The notes under the pieces are model-generated. The model was not told the origin of the DNA. It did no database searches and worked only from the letters and a program-made list of their open reading frames with translations. This document shows positions 44,331 to 53,410 of a stretch of 64,000 nucleotides of DNA, in pieces (the first letter of the stretch is position 1; each line of letters opens with the position of its first letter). Origin of the DNA: Altererythrobacter sp. B11 (lineage in GTDB: Bacteria; Pseudomonadota; Alphaproteobacteria; Sphingomonadales; Sphingomonadaceae); the NCBI RefSeq assembly GCF_003569745.1, contig NZ_AP018498.1, positions 3,511,001 to 3,575,000 of the forward strand. Direction: 5' to 3'. The position numbers and the translations under genes are program-made.

Positions 44331-47234
44331 ATGAACAACCACTCCGATCGCCGCCTGCAGCGGCGCCTGCTCGCCGGTGCGGCGGCTTTCACCGCTTCCC
44401 TCGCCCTTGCCGCCTGCGCCACTGCCCCCGTCGGTGATGTCGGTTCCACCTCGCCGGCGCCGGTGGCGGCGGGCACGGAGGCAGCCCCGCTGCCGCAGCT
44501 CGTGTCGCAGGTGGACATTCCCTACGAGAGCTTCACCCTGCCCAACGGCCTCACCACCATCGTCCATACCGATCGCAAGAGCCCGGTGGTGGGCGTCACC
44601 GTCTATTACCGCGTCGGTTCGAAGAGCGAGCCGCGCGGTCGCACGGGCTTTGCCCATCTGTTCGAACATCTGATGTTCGGCGGCAGCGAGAACGTGCCCA
44701 ATTTCGATATTCCGCTGGAGGCCGCGGGCTCCACCAGCACCAATGGCTCCACCTGGTACGATCGCACCAATTACGTGGAAACGGTGCCGACCGGCGCGCT
44801 GGATCTGGCCCTGTTCATGGAAAGCGACCGCATGGGCCACCTGCTCGGCGCGGTGACGCAGGACAAGCTCGATAAGCAGCGCGGCGTGGTGCAGAACGAG
44901 AAGCGGCAGGGCGACAACCAGCCCTATGGCCTGGTGGAATACAAGATTGCCGACGGGCTGCTGCCCGTGGGGCACCCCTATCGCCACTCCACCATCGGTT
45001 CGATGGCCGATCTCGACGCGGCCAGCCTCACCGACGTGCGCAACTGGTTCACCGATCATTACGGCCCGAACAATGTCGTCCTCGCCCTTGCGGGGGACAT
45101 CGATGCCGCCACCGCGCGGCCGCTGGTCGAACGCTGGTTCGGCGATATTCCGCGCGGACCCGACGTGGCGGAGCGCGCTGCGCCGCCCGTCTCCCTCTCT
45201 GCCCCGATGCGCGAAACCATGACCGACCAGGTGCCGGTGACGCGCATCTATCGCAGCTGGATCGGCCCGGCGCTGACGGACCGGGACGCGGTGGCGCTGG
45301 AAGCGGGCATGTTCGTGCTCGGCGGCCTCGCCAGTTCGCGCCTCGACAATGCGCTGGTGCGCGGGGACGAGTTGGCGGTGAGCGTTTCCGCCGAGGCGCA
45401 GCAGCATGAGCAGATCAGCTTCCTGCAGGCGCAGATGGATGTGAAGCCGGGCGTGGATGCGGCAGCCGCCGAAGCGCGCTTCGATGCGGTGATCGACGAA
45501 CTGGTGCGCAACGGCCCCACGCAGGACGAGCTGAAGCGCGCAGCCACGCAGATCGTCTCCTCCGAGATCGGCGCGCTGGAGCTGGTCGGCGGCTTTTCCG
45601 GCAAGGGCGCCACGCTGGCCGAGGGCAAGCTCTATGCGGCCGACCCGGCGCATTACAAGGCGGAGCTGAACGAGCTGGCGACGCTGACCCCGGCCGAGGT
45701 GCAATCGGCACTGCAGCGCTGGCTGTCGCGCCCCGCCTATACGCTCACCGTCGTGCCCGGCGAGCGCACGGACGACGGCGCCACCATGGGCGGTTGGGGC
45801 GACGAGGGCACCGTGCCCCCGCCGCAGCCCGATGCGAAGAAGGCGGTTGCCGCGATCAAGCAGGGCCCGCAGCGCGAAGCACCGCAGGTCGCCCCGGTGG
45901 GCGAGCTGAGCTTCCCCGCCGTGGAACATGCCCGGCTTTCCAACGGCATAGAGGTGGCACTGGCCCGCCGCACCGCCATCCCCAAGGTCTCGCTGGCGAT
46001 GAGCTTCGATGCCGGTACGGCCGCCGACGGGGCGCAGCGTGCGGGCACGCAGTCGCTGATGATGGATTTGCTGGAAGAGGGCACCAAGAGCCGCAGCGCG
46101 CTGGACATCGCGGTGGAGCAGGAACGGCTCGGCGCCGCGATCAGCACCAGCACGGGCACGGACAGCTCGGTCGTTTCCATGACCGCGCTCACCGCCAATC
46201 TCGCGCCTTCGCTGGCGTTGATGGCCGATCTGGTGCGCAATCCGGCGTTCGCGCCGGACGAGGTGGCGCGGGTGAAGGACCAGCGGCTGGCCGCGATTGC
46301 GCAACAGCAGGCCTCCCCCATGGGCCTCGCCAGCCGGGCGCTGGGGCCGCTGATCTATGGCGACGCGCATCCCTACGGCTCGGTGGGTGCGACGGGGCTT
46401 CCCTCCGTGGTCCAGTCGCTGACGCCGGAGGCGCTGGCGGCAGTGCATGACACCTGGCTGCGCGCCGACAATGCCACCATCACCGTGGTGGGTGACGTGA
46501 CGATGGCCGAGCTTCTTCCCGCGCTGGAGCGCAGCTTCGGCGACTGGCGCGCACCCGCGACGCCGAAGCCGGAAAAGAGCGTGGATGCTCCCGTCGCGCC
46601 CGCGAAGCCGCGACTGGTGGTGATCGACCGGCCGAACAGCCCGCAAAGCGTGCTGGTGCTCAGCCGCGTCCTGCCCCTCACCGGCATGGACAAGGACCAG
46701 GAGGCACTCGATCTTGCCAACCAGGTGATCGGCAGCGGCTTCCTCTCCCGCCTCAACATGGATCTGCGCGAGGACAAGGGCTGGACCTACGGCATCGGCA
46801 GCGCGCTGTCCGACGTGACCGGGCCGCGCAGCTTCTCGGTCTATACGCCGGTGCAGAGCGACCGCACGGCGGATTCGATCCGCCTGATCCTGAAGGACAT
46901 GAAGGCCTTCCCGGCCGAACAGGGCGTGGACGAAACCGAACTGCAGCGCGTGACCGACGGCAATATCCGCAACCTGCCCAACAGCTTCCAGACCAACGGG
47001 CAGGTGCTGGGCGCGCTGCTGGAGAACGAGAAGCTGGGCCGGCCGGACGATTACTATGCCAGGCTGCCCGGCATCTACCGCACCATCGATGCGGCGGAGA
47101 TCGACAAGGCGGCGGCGGATTACCTGCAGCCGGAGCAGATGGTCATCATCGTGGTCGGCGATCGTGCCCAGATCGACGATCAGCTGAAAACGCTGAACAT
47201 GCCGGTGGACTATATCGAGGCGTCGGAGCTGTAA
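44331..47234 (+). CDS. M16-family zinc metallopeptidase, two-domain lipoprotein
   Basis: A 967-residue protein with a lipoprotein signal (lipobox LAAC, Cys29). The first peptidase half has the inverted zinc motif HLFEH (His109, Glu112, His113) and the downstream Glu region EKRQGDNQPYGLVEYK. The second half (from about 510) repeats the fold without the zinc motif (SLMMDLLEEGT in place of HxxEH), as usual in the M16 pitrilysin-like double proteins. It is expected to sit in the periplasm on a membrane and degrade peptides. The ribosome site is weak. The downstream trmL gene is convergent. Confidence 0.9.
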   Translation: MNNHSDRRLQRRLLAGAAAFTASLALAACATAPVGDVGSTSPAPVAAGTEAAPLPQLVSQVDIPYESFTLPNGLTTIVHTDRKSPVVGVTVYYRVGSKSEPRGRTGFAHLFEHLMFGGSENVPNFDIPLEAAGSTSTNGSTWYDRTNYVETVPTGALDLALFMESDRMGHLLGAVTQDKLDKQRGVVQNEKRQGDNQPYGLVEYKIADGLLPVGHPYRHSTIGSMADLDAASLTDVRNWFTDHYGPNNVVLALAGDIDAATARPLVERWFGDIPRGPDVAERAAPPVSLSAPMRETMTDQVPVTRIYRSWIGPALTDRDAVALEAGMFVLGGLASSRLDNALVRGDELAVSVSAEAQQHEQISFLQAQMDVKPGVDAAAAEARFDAVIDELVRNGPTQDELKRAATQIVSSEIGALELVGGFSGKGATLAEGKLYAADPAHYKAELNELATLTPAEVQSALQRWLSRPAYTLTVVPGERTDDGATMGGWGDEGTVPPPQPDAKKAVAAIKQGPQREAPQVAPVGELSFPAVEHARLSNGIEVALARRTAIPKVSLAMSFDAGTAADGAQRAGTQSLMMDLLEEGTKSRSALDIAVEQERLGAAISTSTGTDSSVVSMTALTANLAPSLALMADLVRNPAFAPDEVARVKDQRLAAIAQQQASPMGLASRALGPLIYGDAHPYGSVGATGLPSVVQSLTPEALAAVHDTWLRADNATITVVGDVTMAELLPALERSFGDWRAPATPKPEKSVDAPVAPAKPRLVVIDRPNSPQSVLVLSRVLPLTGMDKDQEALDLANQVIGSGFLSRLNMDLREDKGWTYGIGSALSDVTGPRSFSVYTPVQSDRTADSIRLILKDMKAFPAEQGVDETELQRVTDGNIRNLPNSFQTNGQVLGALLENEKLGRPDDYYARLPGIYRTIDAAEIDKAAADYLQPEQMVIIVVGDRAQIDDQLKTLNMPVDYIEASEL

Positions 47235-47252
47235 GGCTCCGCGCCCCGCGCG

Positions 47253-47714
47253 TCAGTCCAGCCGCCCCCGCAGCGCCTGATAGGCGGCGGCGGTGGCGGC
47301 ATTGGCGAGGTTGAGCGAGCGGATGCGGTCCGATCGCATCGGCAGGCGAACCAGGCGGTGGCGCAGCGGCTCCACCACTGCGGCGGGCAGGCCCTTGGTC
47401 TCCCGCCCGAAGACCAGATAGGCATCCTCTGGATAGTCCGCGTCGTAGAAGCTGCGCTCGGCATACTCCTCGAACAGGAACAGCTGGTCCTCGCGCGGGC
47501 CGCGCTCGGCCAGGAAAGCCTCCCAGCTCGCAAATTCGGCCAGCCGTACATGCGGCCAGTAATCGAGCCCGGCACGTTTCACCTGCCGGTCCGACAGGTC
47601 GAAGCCGAGCGGGTGGATCAGCACCAGTTCCAGATCGAGCGCGACGCAGGTGCGGCCGATGGCGCCGGTGTTGTGCGGGATCTCCGGCTGCACGAGGACG
47701 ATGGAAAGCGGCAT
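47253..47714 (-). CDS. trmL: tRNA (cytidine(34)-2'-O)-methyltransferase TrmL
   Basis: A 153-residue SPOUT methyltransferase that modifies the wobble base of Leu tRNAs. It has the N-terminal VLVQPEIPHNTGAIGRTC block, the FGRETKGLP motif and the C-terminal knot region RSLNLANAATAAAYQALR. Size and motifs fit TrmL, not TrmH. It is the last gene of the minus-strand run that begins with the FKBP gene; the stop of the next upstream gene is 58 bases away. Confidence 0.93.
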   Translation of the reverse strand: MPLSIVLVQPEIPHNTGAIGRTCVALDLELVLIHPLGFDLSDRQVKRAGLDYWPHVRLAEFASWEAFLAERGPREDQLFLFEEYAERSFYDADYPEDAYLVFGRETKGLPAAVVEPLRHRLVRLPMRSDRIRSLNLANAATAAAYQALRGRLD

Positions 47715-47772
47715 GGCCGCGCTGTGGCGCAGCGGGCGCCATCGCGCCAGCGGATGTTGTAGACGAAGCCGC

Positions 47773-48033
47773 CTAGTCGCCTTCGCCCCGCTCCATCATT
47801 TCCATGAAATCGCGCGCCGCATCGCGATCCGCCGCATCCTTGAAGGCGACATCCAGATCGGGCGCGGCACCGAACATATGCAGCAACGCCCACAGGGCGA
47901 AGCGGCGCTGCCGGTCCTTCTCCATGCCCAGATCCACGTGCATCCGTTCGATCCCCGCGGCCAGCGCATCTGGAGAGACCGCGGACAGATCGGTGGTGGC
48001 GAAATAGCGGCGCAGCTGGTCATCGAATTGCAT
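47773..48033 (-). CDS. Small protein of unknown function
   Basis: An 86-residue, mostly helical acidic protein (LRRYFATTDLSAVSPDALAAGIERM ... FMEMMERGEGD). No domain or export signal is recognised. Its end is rich in Glu and Asp. It starts ten bases after the spermidine-synthase-like gene, so it is probably cotranscribed. The open frame extends upstream over that gene in another frame; ATG 48033 is the first sensible start. Neighbourhood gives no function. Confidence 0.6.
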   Translation of the reverse strand: MQFDDQLRRYFATTDLSAVSPDALAAGIERMHVDLGMEKDRQRRFALWALLHMFGAAPDLDVAFKDAADRDAARDFMEMMERGEGD

Positions 48034-48043
48034 CGCCTGCCCC

Positions 48044-48715
48044 TCAGCCTTTCCGCGCGAACCAGATGGTGTGCATCGGTCCCTTGCCGTTGCTGCGCGC
48101 CCGCACGCCGATTTCCTCCACAGCGAAGCCCGCCTTGCGCAGCCGCGCGGTGAAGGCCGCATCCTTCGCGGCGGACCACACGGCCAGCACCCCGCTGGGC
48201 CGCAGCGCCGCCTTCGCCCGGCGCAGCCCCTCGGGCGAATAGAGCCGGTCATTCCCGCTGCGCACCAGCCCATCAGGTCCGTTGTCCACGTCGAGCAGGA
48301 TGGCATCGTATTGCCCCGCCCCCGCGCCGATCACATCGGCGACATCGGCCATTTCGAGATGCACGCGCGGATCGTCGAGGCAGCCGGCGGCAAGCTCCGC
48401 CATCGGCCCGCGCGCCCACTCGATGATCTCCGGCACCAGCTCCGCCACGGTGATCCTCGCACCTGCCCCCAGCCGCGCCAGCGCGGCGCGCAGGGTGAAG
48501 CCCATGCCATAGCCGCCGATCAGCATATGCGCGCGGGAGACGGCGGCGATGCGGTTGCAGCTCTCTTCGGCCAGAGCGATTTCGGAACCGCTCATGCGGC
48601 TGCTCATCAGCTCGTTATAGCCCATCACGATCATGTAATCGCGATCGTGGCGGAACAGGCGCAGTTCCTCCCCGCCGGGAACCTGCGCCGTGCCGATGAG
48701 CTCGCGTGCGATCAC
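48044..48715 (-). CDS. Spermidine synthase-like protein
   Basis: A 223-residue Rossmann-fold protein of the polyamine synthase/methyltransferase group. The nucleotide-binding motif is LIGGYGMGF (Gly67-Gly72), an acidic strand end AELVPEIIEWA follows, and ILLDVDNGPDGLV is where spermidine synthases bind the amine. Length is shorter than a full SpeE (about 280), and the N-terminal barrel is minimal. These small members are often misnamed; a methyltransferase role is equally possible. GTG 48715 is the start, 22 bases after gatB. Confidence 0.65.
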   Translation of the reverse strand: MIARELIGTAQVPGGEELRLFRHDRDYMIVMGYNELMSSRMSGSEIALAEESCNRIAAVSRAHMLIGGYGMGFTLRAALARLGAGARITVAELVPEIIEWARGPMAELAAGCLDDPRVHLEMADVADVIGAGAGQYDAILLDVDNGPDGLVRSGNDRLYSPEGLRRAKAALRPSGVLAVWSAAKDAAFTARLRKAGFAVEEIGVRARSNGKGPMHTIWFARKG

Positions 48716-48737
48716 GCCCGTGCCTCCGCCCGGCCGA

Positions 48738-50240
48738 TCAGGCCAGCTTCTGCTTCAGGATCTCGTTCACCACCTGCGGATTGGCCTTGCCCTGCATGGC
48801 CTTCATCGTCTGGCCGACGAAGAAGCCGAACAGCGCTTCCTTGCCGCCCTTGTACTGTTCCACCTTGTCGGCATTCGCGGCCAGCACCTCATCGATCTTG
48901 GTCTCGATCGCGCCGGTATCGGATTCCTGCTTCAGCCCTTCTCGCTCCACGATGGCGGCCGCGCCGTCACCGGTTTCGATCATCTTTTCGAGCACCTGCT
49001 TGGCGATGCTGCCGGAGATCGTACCCTTGCCCATCAGCGCCAGCAGCTCCGCCCCGCCCTGCGGCGAGACCGGCGAATCCTCCAGGCTGCGGCCGGCCTT
49101 GTTCAGCGCGCCGAAGAACTCGGAGATCAGCCAGTTGGCCGCCTGCTTTGCGACATCGGCGGGCTGCTTGCCCTGCGCCGTGGCGGCTTCGCCCAGCAGC
49201 AGTTCGAACCACCGCGCCGTCTCCACCTCGGCCGTCAGCACATGCGCATTATAGGCCGACAGGCCCAGCTGATCGACATAGCGCGCGCGCTTGGCATCGG
49301 GCAGTTCGGGCAGGCTGTCCCGGCATTCGTCGAGGAACTGGTCGTCCAGCTCCAGCGGCAACAGGTCGGGATCGGGGAAATAGCGATAGTCATGCGCGTC
49401 TTCCTTGCTGCGCATGCTCCGCGTGGTGCCGGTGTTCGGATCGAACAGCCGGGTCTCCTGCACGATCTTGCCGCCGTTCTCGATCACATCGACCTGGCGG
49501 TTCGCCTCATGCTCGATCGTCTGCATCACGAACCGCACGGAATTGACGTTCTTCGTTTCCGTGCGCGTGCCGAATTCGTCGCCCGGCCGCCGCACGGAGA
49601 CGTTCACGTCCGCGCGCATCGAGCCTTCTTCCATATTGCCGTCGCACGAGCCGACATAGCGCAGGATGCTGCGCAGCTTGCGCAGATAGGCGCCCGCTTC
49701 GGCGGGGCTGCGCATGTCGGGCCGGCTGACGATTTCCATCAGCGCCACGCCCGAACGGTTGAGATCGACATAGGACATGGTCGGGTGCTGATCGTGCATC
49801 AGCTTGCCCGCATCCTGCTCCACATGGATGCGCTCGATCCCGATCACCTTGTCCTCGGGAATGCCGGCCTTCTCGTCCGCCTCGATCAGCAGCTGCCCTT
49901 CGCCCACCAGCGGGTGATAGAGCTGGCTGATCTGGTAGCCCTGCGGCAGATCGGCGTAGAAATAGTTCTTCCGGTCGAACCGGCTCCATTTGTTGATCTG
50001 CGCCTCGATCGCCATACCCGTGCGCACCGCCTGGCGGATGCACTCGCGGTTCGGCACCGGCAGCATGCCGGGCATGGCCGCATCGACCAGGCTGACCTGG
50101 CTGTTAGGCTCCGCCCCGAAGGCGGTGGAAGCGCCGGAGAACAGCTTGGCCTTGCTGGTGACCTGGGCGTGGACCTCAAGGCCGATCACGACCTCCCACT
50201 CACCGGTTGCGCCGTGGATGCGATATGTCGATTCAGTCAT
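48738..50240 (-). CDS. gatB: Aspartyl/glutamyl-tRNA amidotransferase subunit B
   Basis: A 500-residue subunit of the GatCAB complex that amidates mischarged Glu-tRNA-Gln and Asp-tRNA-Asn. The GatB core has [12 protein letters not shown] near the start, [13 protein letters not shown] and [10 protein letters not shown], followed by the helical YqeY/tail domain (residues 350-500) that holds the tRNA. Length is normal. In this operon it comes after gatC and gatA but is separated from gatA by an acyltransferase gene. Confidence 0.97.
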   Translation of the reverse strand: MTESTYRIHGATGEWEVVIGLEVHAQVTSKAKLFSGASTAFGAEPNSQVSLVDAAMPGMLPVPNRECIRQAVRTGMAIEAQINKWSRFDRKNYFYADLPQGYQISQLYHPLVGEGQLLIEADEKAGIPEDKVIGIERIHVEQDAGKLMHDQHPTMSYVDLNRSGVALMEIVSRPDMRSPAEAGAYLRKLRSILRYVGSCDGNMEEGSMRADVNVSVRRPGDEFGTRTETKNVNSVRFVMQTIEHEANRQVDVIENGGKIVQETRLFDPNTGTTRSMRSKEDAHDYRYFPDPDLLPLELDDQFLDECRDSLPELPDAKRARYVDQLGLSAYNAHVLTAEVETARWFELLLGEAATAQGKQPADVAKQAANWLISEFFGALNKAGRSLEDSPVSPQGGAELLALMGKGTISGSIAKQVLEKMIETGDGAAAIVEREGLKQESDTGAIETKIDEVLAANADKVEQYKGGKEALFGFFVGQTMKAMQGKANPQVVNEILKQKLA

Positions 50241-50279
50241 GTCTCTGCCGATAGTCCGCGCCGCGCCGGGTGAAAAGCC

Positions 50280-51443
50280 TCACGTAACAGGCAGCGCCGC
50301 CGCCACCCGCCTCGGCTCGCCCCGCGGCGCCATCAGGCGGCGCGACCACTGGCGGGCCGGCTCCTCCACATAGCGCCAGGTCAGGACGCTCAGGCCCAGC
50401 GCCGCGCCCACCAGCGCCAGCGTCAGCGCCGTTTCCCACGCCCGCCCCAGTTCCACGCTCATCAGGCCATAGCTGTGACGTCCGGGCCGCACCCATTCCT
50501 CGCGCCCCAGCGCCGTGAACAGATGCGGCAGGCCGCGGTTGAGCGCGATCACCAGGATCAGATGCGTCATGTAGATCGAATAGGACCAGCGCCCGATCGC
50601 CATCAGCGGCGCAGTGCGCAGCAGGCGGCTGACCGGCCCTGCATCGGCAGCGAACACCAGCACCAGCAGCAGGAACAGCCCGTCCAGCAGCGGGATCCAG
50701 ATGATCGTCTTGCCCGGCAGCCACAGTACGTAGAGCAGCGCGGCCATTACCAGGACTTCCGCCGCCGCCAGTCCCCAGCCCGGCACCCGGCCGACGTGGG
50801 CGGACAGGCGGCGATGCAGCGCATGGGCCAGCACCCCCAGCGGAAAGGCGATGAGCCCGCGCTGCAGCAGGCGGCCGAAGCCGATCACTCCCACCTCGTT
50901 CAGCAGCACCACGCTCGCCACCACCACCGCCAGCGCAGCCAGCGCAATGCCGATGCGGCGCGTGCCGAACAGCAATGCGGCCCCGATATACATCACCAGT
51001 TCCACGCTGATCGACCAGCTGACGGGGGCGTAGAAATTGCCCGCATGAAGCATGAAGCCATCGAGCAGCGGCAGGCCGCGTGCCAGCAGGCTGAGGCTGT
51101 GCGGTTCGTTCAGCACGGGTCGGAAAATGGCGAATTCCGCAGCCGTGAACACCGCCACCACCGCCAGATGCAGCGGCAGCAGCCGCCCCACCCGCAGCAG
51201 CAGGAAGCGCCCGCGCGGGAATCCCTCCGCCAGCCGCCCGCCATAGCTGGCGGCGATCACGAAGCCCGACAGCACGAAGAAGAAATCGACCAGCAGCCAG
51301 CTGGACCGGGCGATATTGCTGCTGGCGATCCAGCCGAAATCGCCGATGTGATACAGCACCACGCCCAGCGCCGCCACGCCGCGCAGGGAATCCAGCGCGA
51401 TGTAGCGGTGCACGGCCCCTGCGGGCACTGCGGCCGCGCTCAT
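50280..51443 (-). CDS. Acyltransferase 3 family membrane protein (OafA/YrhL-like)
   Basis: A 387-residue integral membrane acyltransferase. Family motifs are RYIALDSLRGVAALGVVLYHI at the start, FFFVLSGFVIAASYG with the conserved Arg-x-x-Arg zone after it, and PVSWSISVELVMYIGAALLF. About ten hydrophobic segments. These enzymes O-acetylate or O-acylate exported sugars such as lipopolysaccharide or capsule. No polysaccharide genes are near. It sits between gatA (19 bases upstream) and gatB (39 bases downstream), so it is likely expressed with them. Start at ATG 51443. Confidence 0.85.
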   Translation of the reverse strand: MSAAAVPAGAVHRYIALDSLRGVAALGVVLYHIGDFGWIASSNIARSSWLLVDFFFVLSGFVIAASYGGRLAEGFPRGRFLLLRVGRLLPLHLAVVAVFTAAEFAIFRPVLNEPHSLSLLARGLPLLDGFMLHAGNFYAPVSWSISVELVMYIGAALLFGTRRIGIALAALAVVVASVVLLNEVGVIGFGRLLQRGLIAFPLGVLAHALHRRLSAHVGRVPGWGLAAAEVLVMAALLYVLWLPGKTIIWIPLLDGLFLLLVLVFAADAGPVSRLLRTAPLMAIGRWSYSIYMTHLILVIALNRGLPHLFTALGREEWVRPGRHSYGLMSVELGRAWETALTLALVGAALGLSVLTWRYVEEPARQWSRRLMAPRGEPRRVAAALPVT

Positions 51444-51462
51444 CGCGGCGCGAAAGCGGCGG

Positions 51463-52947
51463 TTACCACCACTTCTCCGGCCTGGCGGTGAAGCCCGCGC
51501 GCTGTTCGATCGCGAGCCCGGCGTTGAGCACATCCTGCTCTGCGAAGGCGCGGCCGATCAGCTGGAGGCCCAGCGGCAGGCCCTGTGCGTTCAGCCCGGC
51601 GGGCACGCTCATCGCAGGAAGCCCCGCGAGGCTGGCCGGCACGGCGAACACATCGTTCAGATACATCGACAGCGGATCGCTCGTCTTGTCCCCCAGCGCA
51701 AAGCTGGCGGTGGGCGTGGTCGGCGCCAGCACCAGGTCGCACTGCCCCCAGGCATTTTCGAAATCGCGCTGCACCAGCGTGCGCACCTTCATCGCCTGCG
51801 TATAATAGGCGTCATAGAAGCCGGCGCTCAGCACATAGGTGCCGATCAGGATGCGGCGCTTCACCTCGTCGCCGAAGCCGGCGGCGCGGGTGGCGGCATA
51901 CATGTCCTGCAGATTGGCCCCTTCAGGCAATTCACGCAGGCCATAGCGAACGCCGTCATAGCGGGCGAGATTGCTGGAGGCTTCGGCCGGGGCCACGATG
52001 TAGTAGGCCGGCAGCGCATATTTCGTATGCGGCAGGCTGATATCCACCACATTGGCGCCCGCATCCTTGAGCCAGGCAATACCCTGATCCCAGCTGGCGA
52101 GGATCTCGGCGTCGGTGCCCTCCATCCGGTATTCGCGCGGAATACCGATGGTCTTGCCGCGCAGATCGGCATCCAGCGCGGCCGACCAATCGGGCACCGG
52201 CATGTCGAGGCTGGTGGAATCCTTCGCGTCGAAACCGGCCATGGCTTCCAGCATGATGGCGCAATCTTCCACGCTGCGGGCCATCGGTCCGGCCTGGTCG
52301 AGACTGCTGGCGAAGGCCACGATGCCCCAGCGCGAACAGCGGCCATAGGTCGGCTTGATGCCGCAAATGCCGGTGAAGGCGGCGGGCTGGCGGATCGAAC
52401 CGCCGGTGTCCGTGCCGGTCGCGGCCGGGCACAGCCGCGCGGAGATCGCCGCGCTGGAGCCGCCTGAGGAACCGCCCGGCGCCAGATCGGCATTGCCGCC
52501 GTCATTGCGCCGCCAGGGGCTCAGCACATTGCCGAAATAGCTGGTTTCGTTGGAGGAACCCATGGCGAACTGATCGAGGTTCAGCTTGCCCAGCATCCCC
52601 GCGCCGGCATCCCACAGCTTCTGGCTGACGGTGCTTTCATATTCGGGCGTGAAGCCTTCCAGCATGTGGCTGGCGGCGGTGGTCTGCACGCCCCGCGTGG
52701 CGAACAGATCCTTCATCCCGATGGGCACGCCCGCCATCTTGCCCAGCGGCTTGCCCGCGGCGCGATCCGCATCCACGCGATCGGCTGCTTCCAGCGCCTT
52801 GTCCGGCGTGGCGACGATGAAGGCATTGAGCGCACCGGCCGCGGCGACATTGGCGTTGAACGCGTCCGCCACTTCGCGCGCGGTGAATTCGCCGCCGGCC
52901 ACGCCGTCGCGGATGGCCTTTACGCCGAGGTCTGTAATGTCAGTCAT
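51463..52947 (-). CDS. gatA: Aspartyl/glutamyl-tRNA amidotransferase subunit A
   Basis: A 494-residue amidase of GatCAB that releases ammonia from glutamine. The Ser-cisSer-Lys catalytic set is Lys79 (IGMKDLF), Ser160 (in GGSSGGS, from 158) and Ser184 ([10 protein letters not shown]). Other family blocks, [10 protein letters not shown] and [17 protein letters not shown], are present. The open frame extends upstream through a palindromic repeat, but ATG at 52947 begins the standard N-terminus. It lies 124 bases after gatC, a gap that holds the repeat. Confidence 0.97.
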   Translation of the reverse strand: MTDITDLGVKAIRDGVAGGEFTAREVADAFNANVAAAGALNAFIVATPDKALEAADRVDADRAAGKPLGKMAGVPIGMKDLFATRGVQTTAASHMLEGFTPEYESTVSQKLWDAGAGMLGKLNLDQFAMGSSNETSYFGNVLSPWRRNDGGNADLAPGGSSGGSSAAISARLCPAATGTDTGGSIRQPAAFTGICGIKPTYGRCSRWGIVAFASSLDQAGPMARSVEDCAIMLEAMAGFDAKDSTSLDMPVPDWSAALDADLRGKTIGIPREYRMEGTDAEILASWDQGIAWLKDAGANVVDISLPHTKYALPAYYIVAPAEASSNLARYDGVRYGLRELPEGANLQDMYAATRAAGFGDEVKRRILIGTYVLSAGFYDAYYTQAMKVRTLVQRDFENAWGQCDLVLAPTTPTASFALGDKTSDPLSMYLNDVFAVPASLAGLPAMSVPAGLNAQGLPLGLQLIGRAFAEQDVLNAGLAIEQRAGFTARPEKWW

Positions 52948-53024
52948 GCCATGGTCCGAAAGATCGGGGCGCCTGCGGCAACAGATGCAGCACGCGCGGA
53001 ATTGAAGGATGTGTCGCGCCCCGA

Positions 53025-53056
53025 CCCGCTCGTCCTGAGCTTGTCGAAGGACACGC
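53025..53056. repeat. Extragenic palindrome type A, copy 3
   Basis: GTCCT (53032-53036) pairs with AGGAC (53048-53052) around the conserved loop GAGCTTGTCGA. Compared with copies 1 and 2, the stem A-T pair is replaced by G-C, a compensating change. It lies between gatC and gatA inside an operon. Confidence 0.85.
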
Positions 53057-53071
53057 GCCGGAAGGCAGCCA

Positions 53072-53374
53072 TCATTCGATGACCTTCGGCACGCCGAAGA
53101 AGCCGTGTTCGGCCGCCGGCGCATTCGCCAGCACCTCGTCGCGCACGCCGCCGCCGGTCAGCGGATCGGCATCCACGACATCGTCGCGCAGGCGCAGGTG
53201 CTGCGGGATCACCGCCGTCATCGGCTCCACGCCGGAGGTATCCACCTCCTCCAGTTGCTCGACCCAGGCCAGGATCTGGTTGAATTCGGGCGCCATCCGG
53301 TCGAGTTCATCCTCGCCCATCTTGATGCGCGCCAGGGAGGCGATTTTCGCCACGGTTTCGCGGGTTACGGACAT
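53072..53374 (-). CDS. gatC: Aspartyl/glutamyl-tRNA amidotransferase subunit C
   Basis: A 100-residue small subunit that stabilises GatA within GatCAB. Conserved features are [22 protein letters not shown] at the start, [22 protein letters not shown] in the middle and the C-terminal LRDDVV. It has normal length and is the first of the Gat genes in the minus-strand run, 36 bases after the DUF4153 gene. Confidence 0.96.
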   Translation of the reverse strand: MSVTRETVAKIASLARIKMGEDELDRMAPEFNQILAWVEQLEEVDTSGVEPMTAVIPQHLRLRDDVVDADPLTGGGVRDEVLANAPAAEHGFFGVPKVIE

Positions 53375-53410
53375 AGGGGCGCGTTAGCCCCACGCCCGGC
53401 GCGCTTCAAG

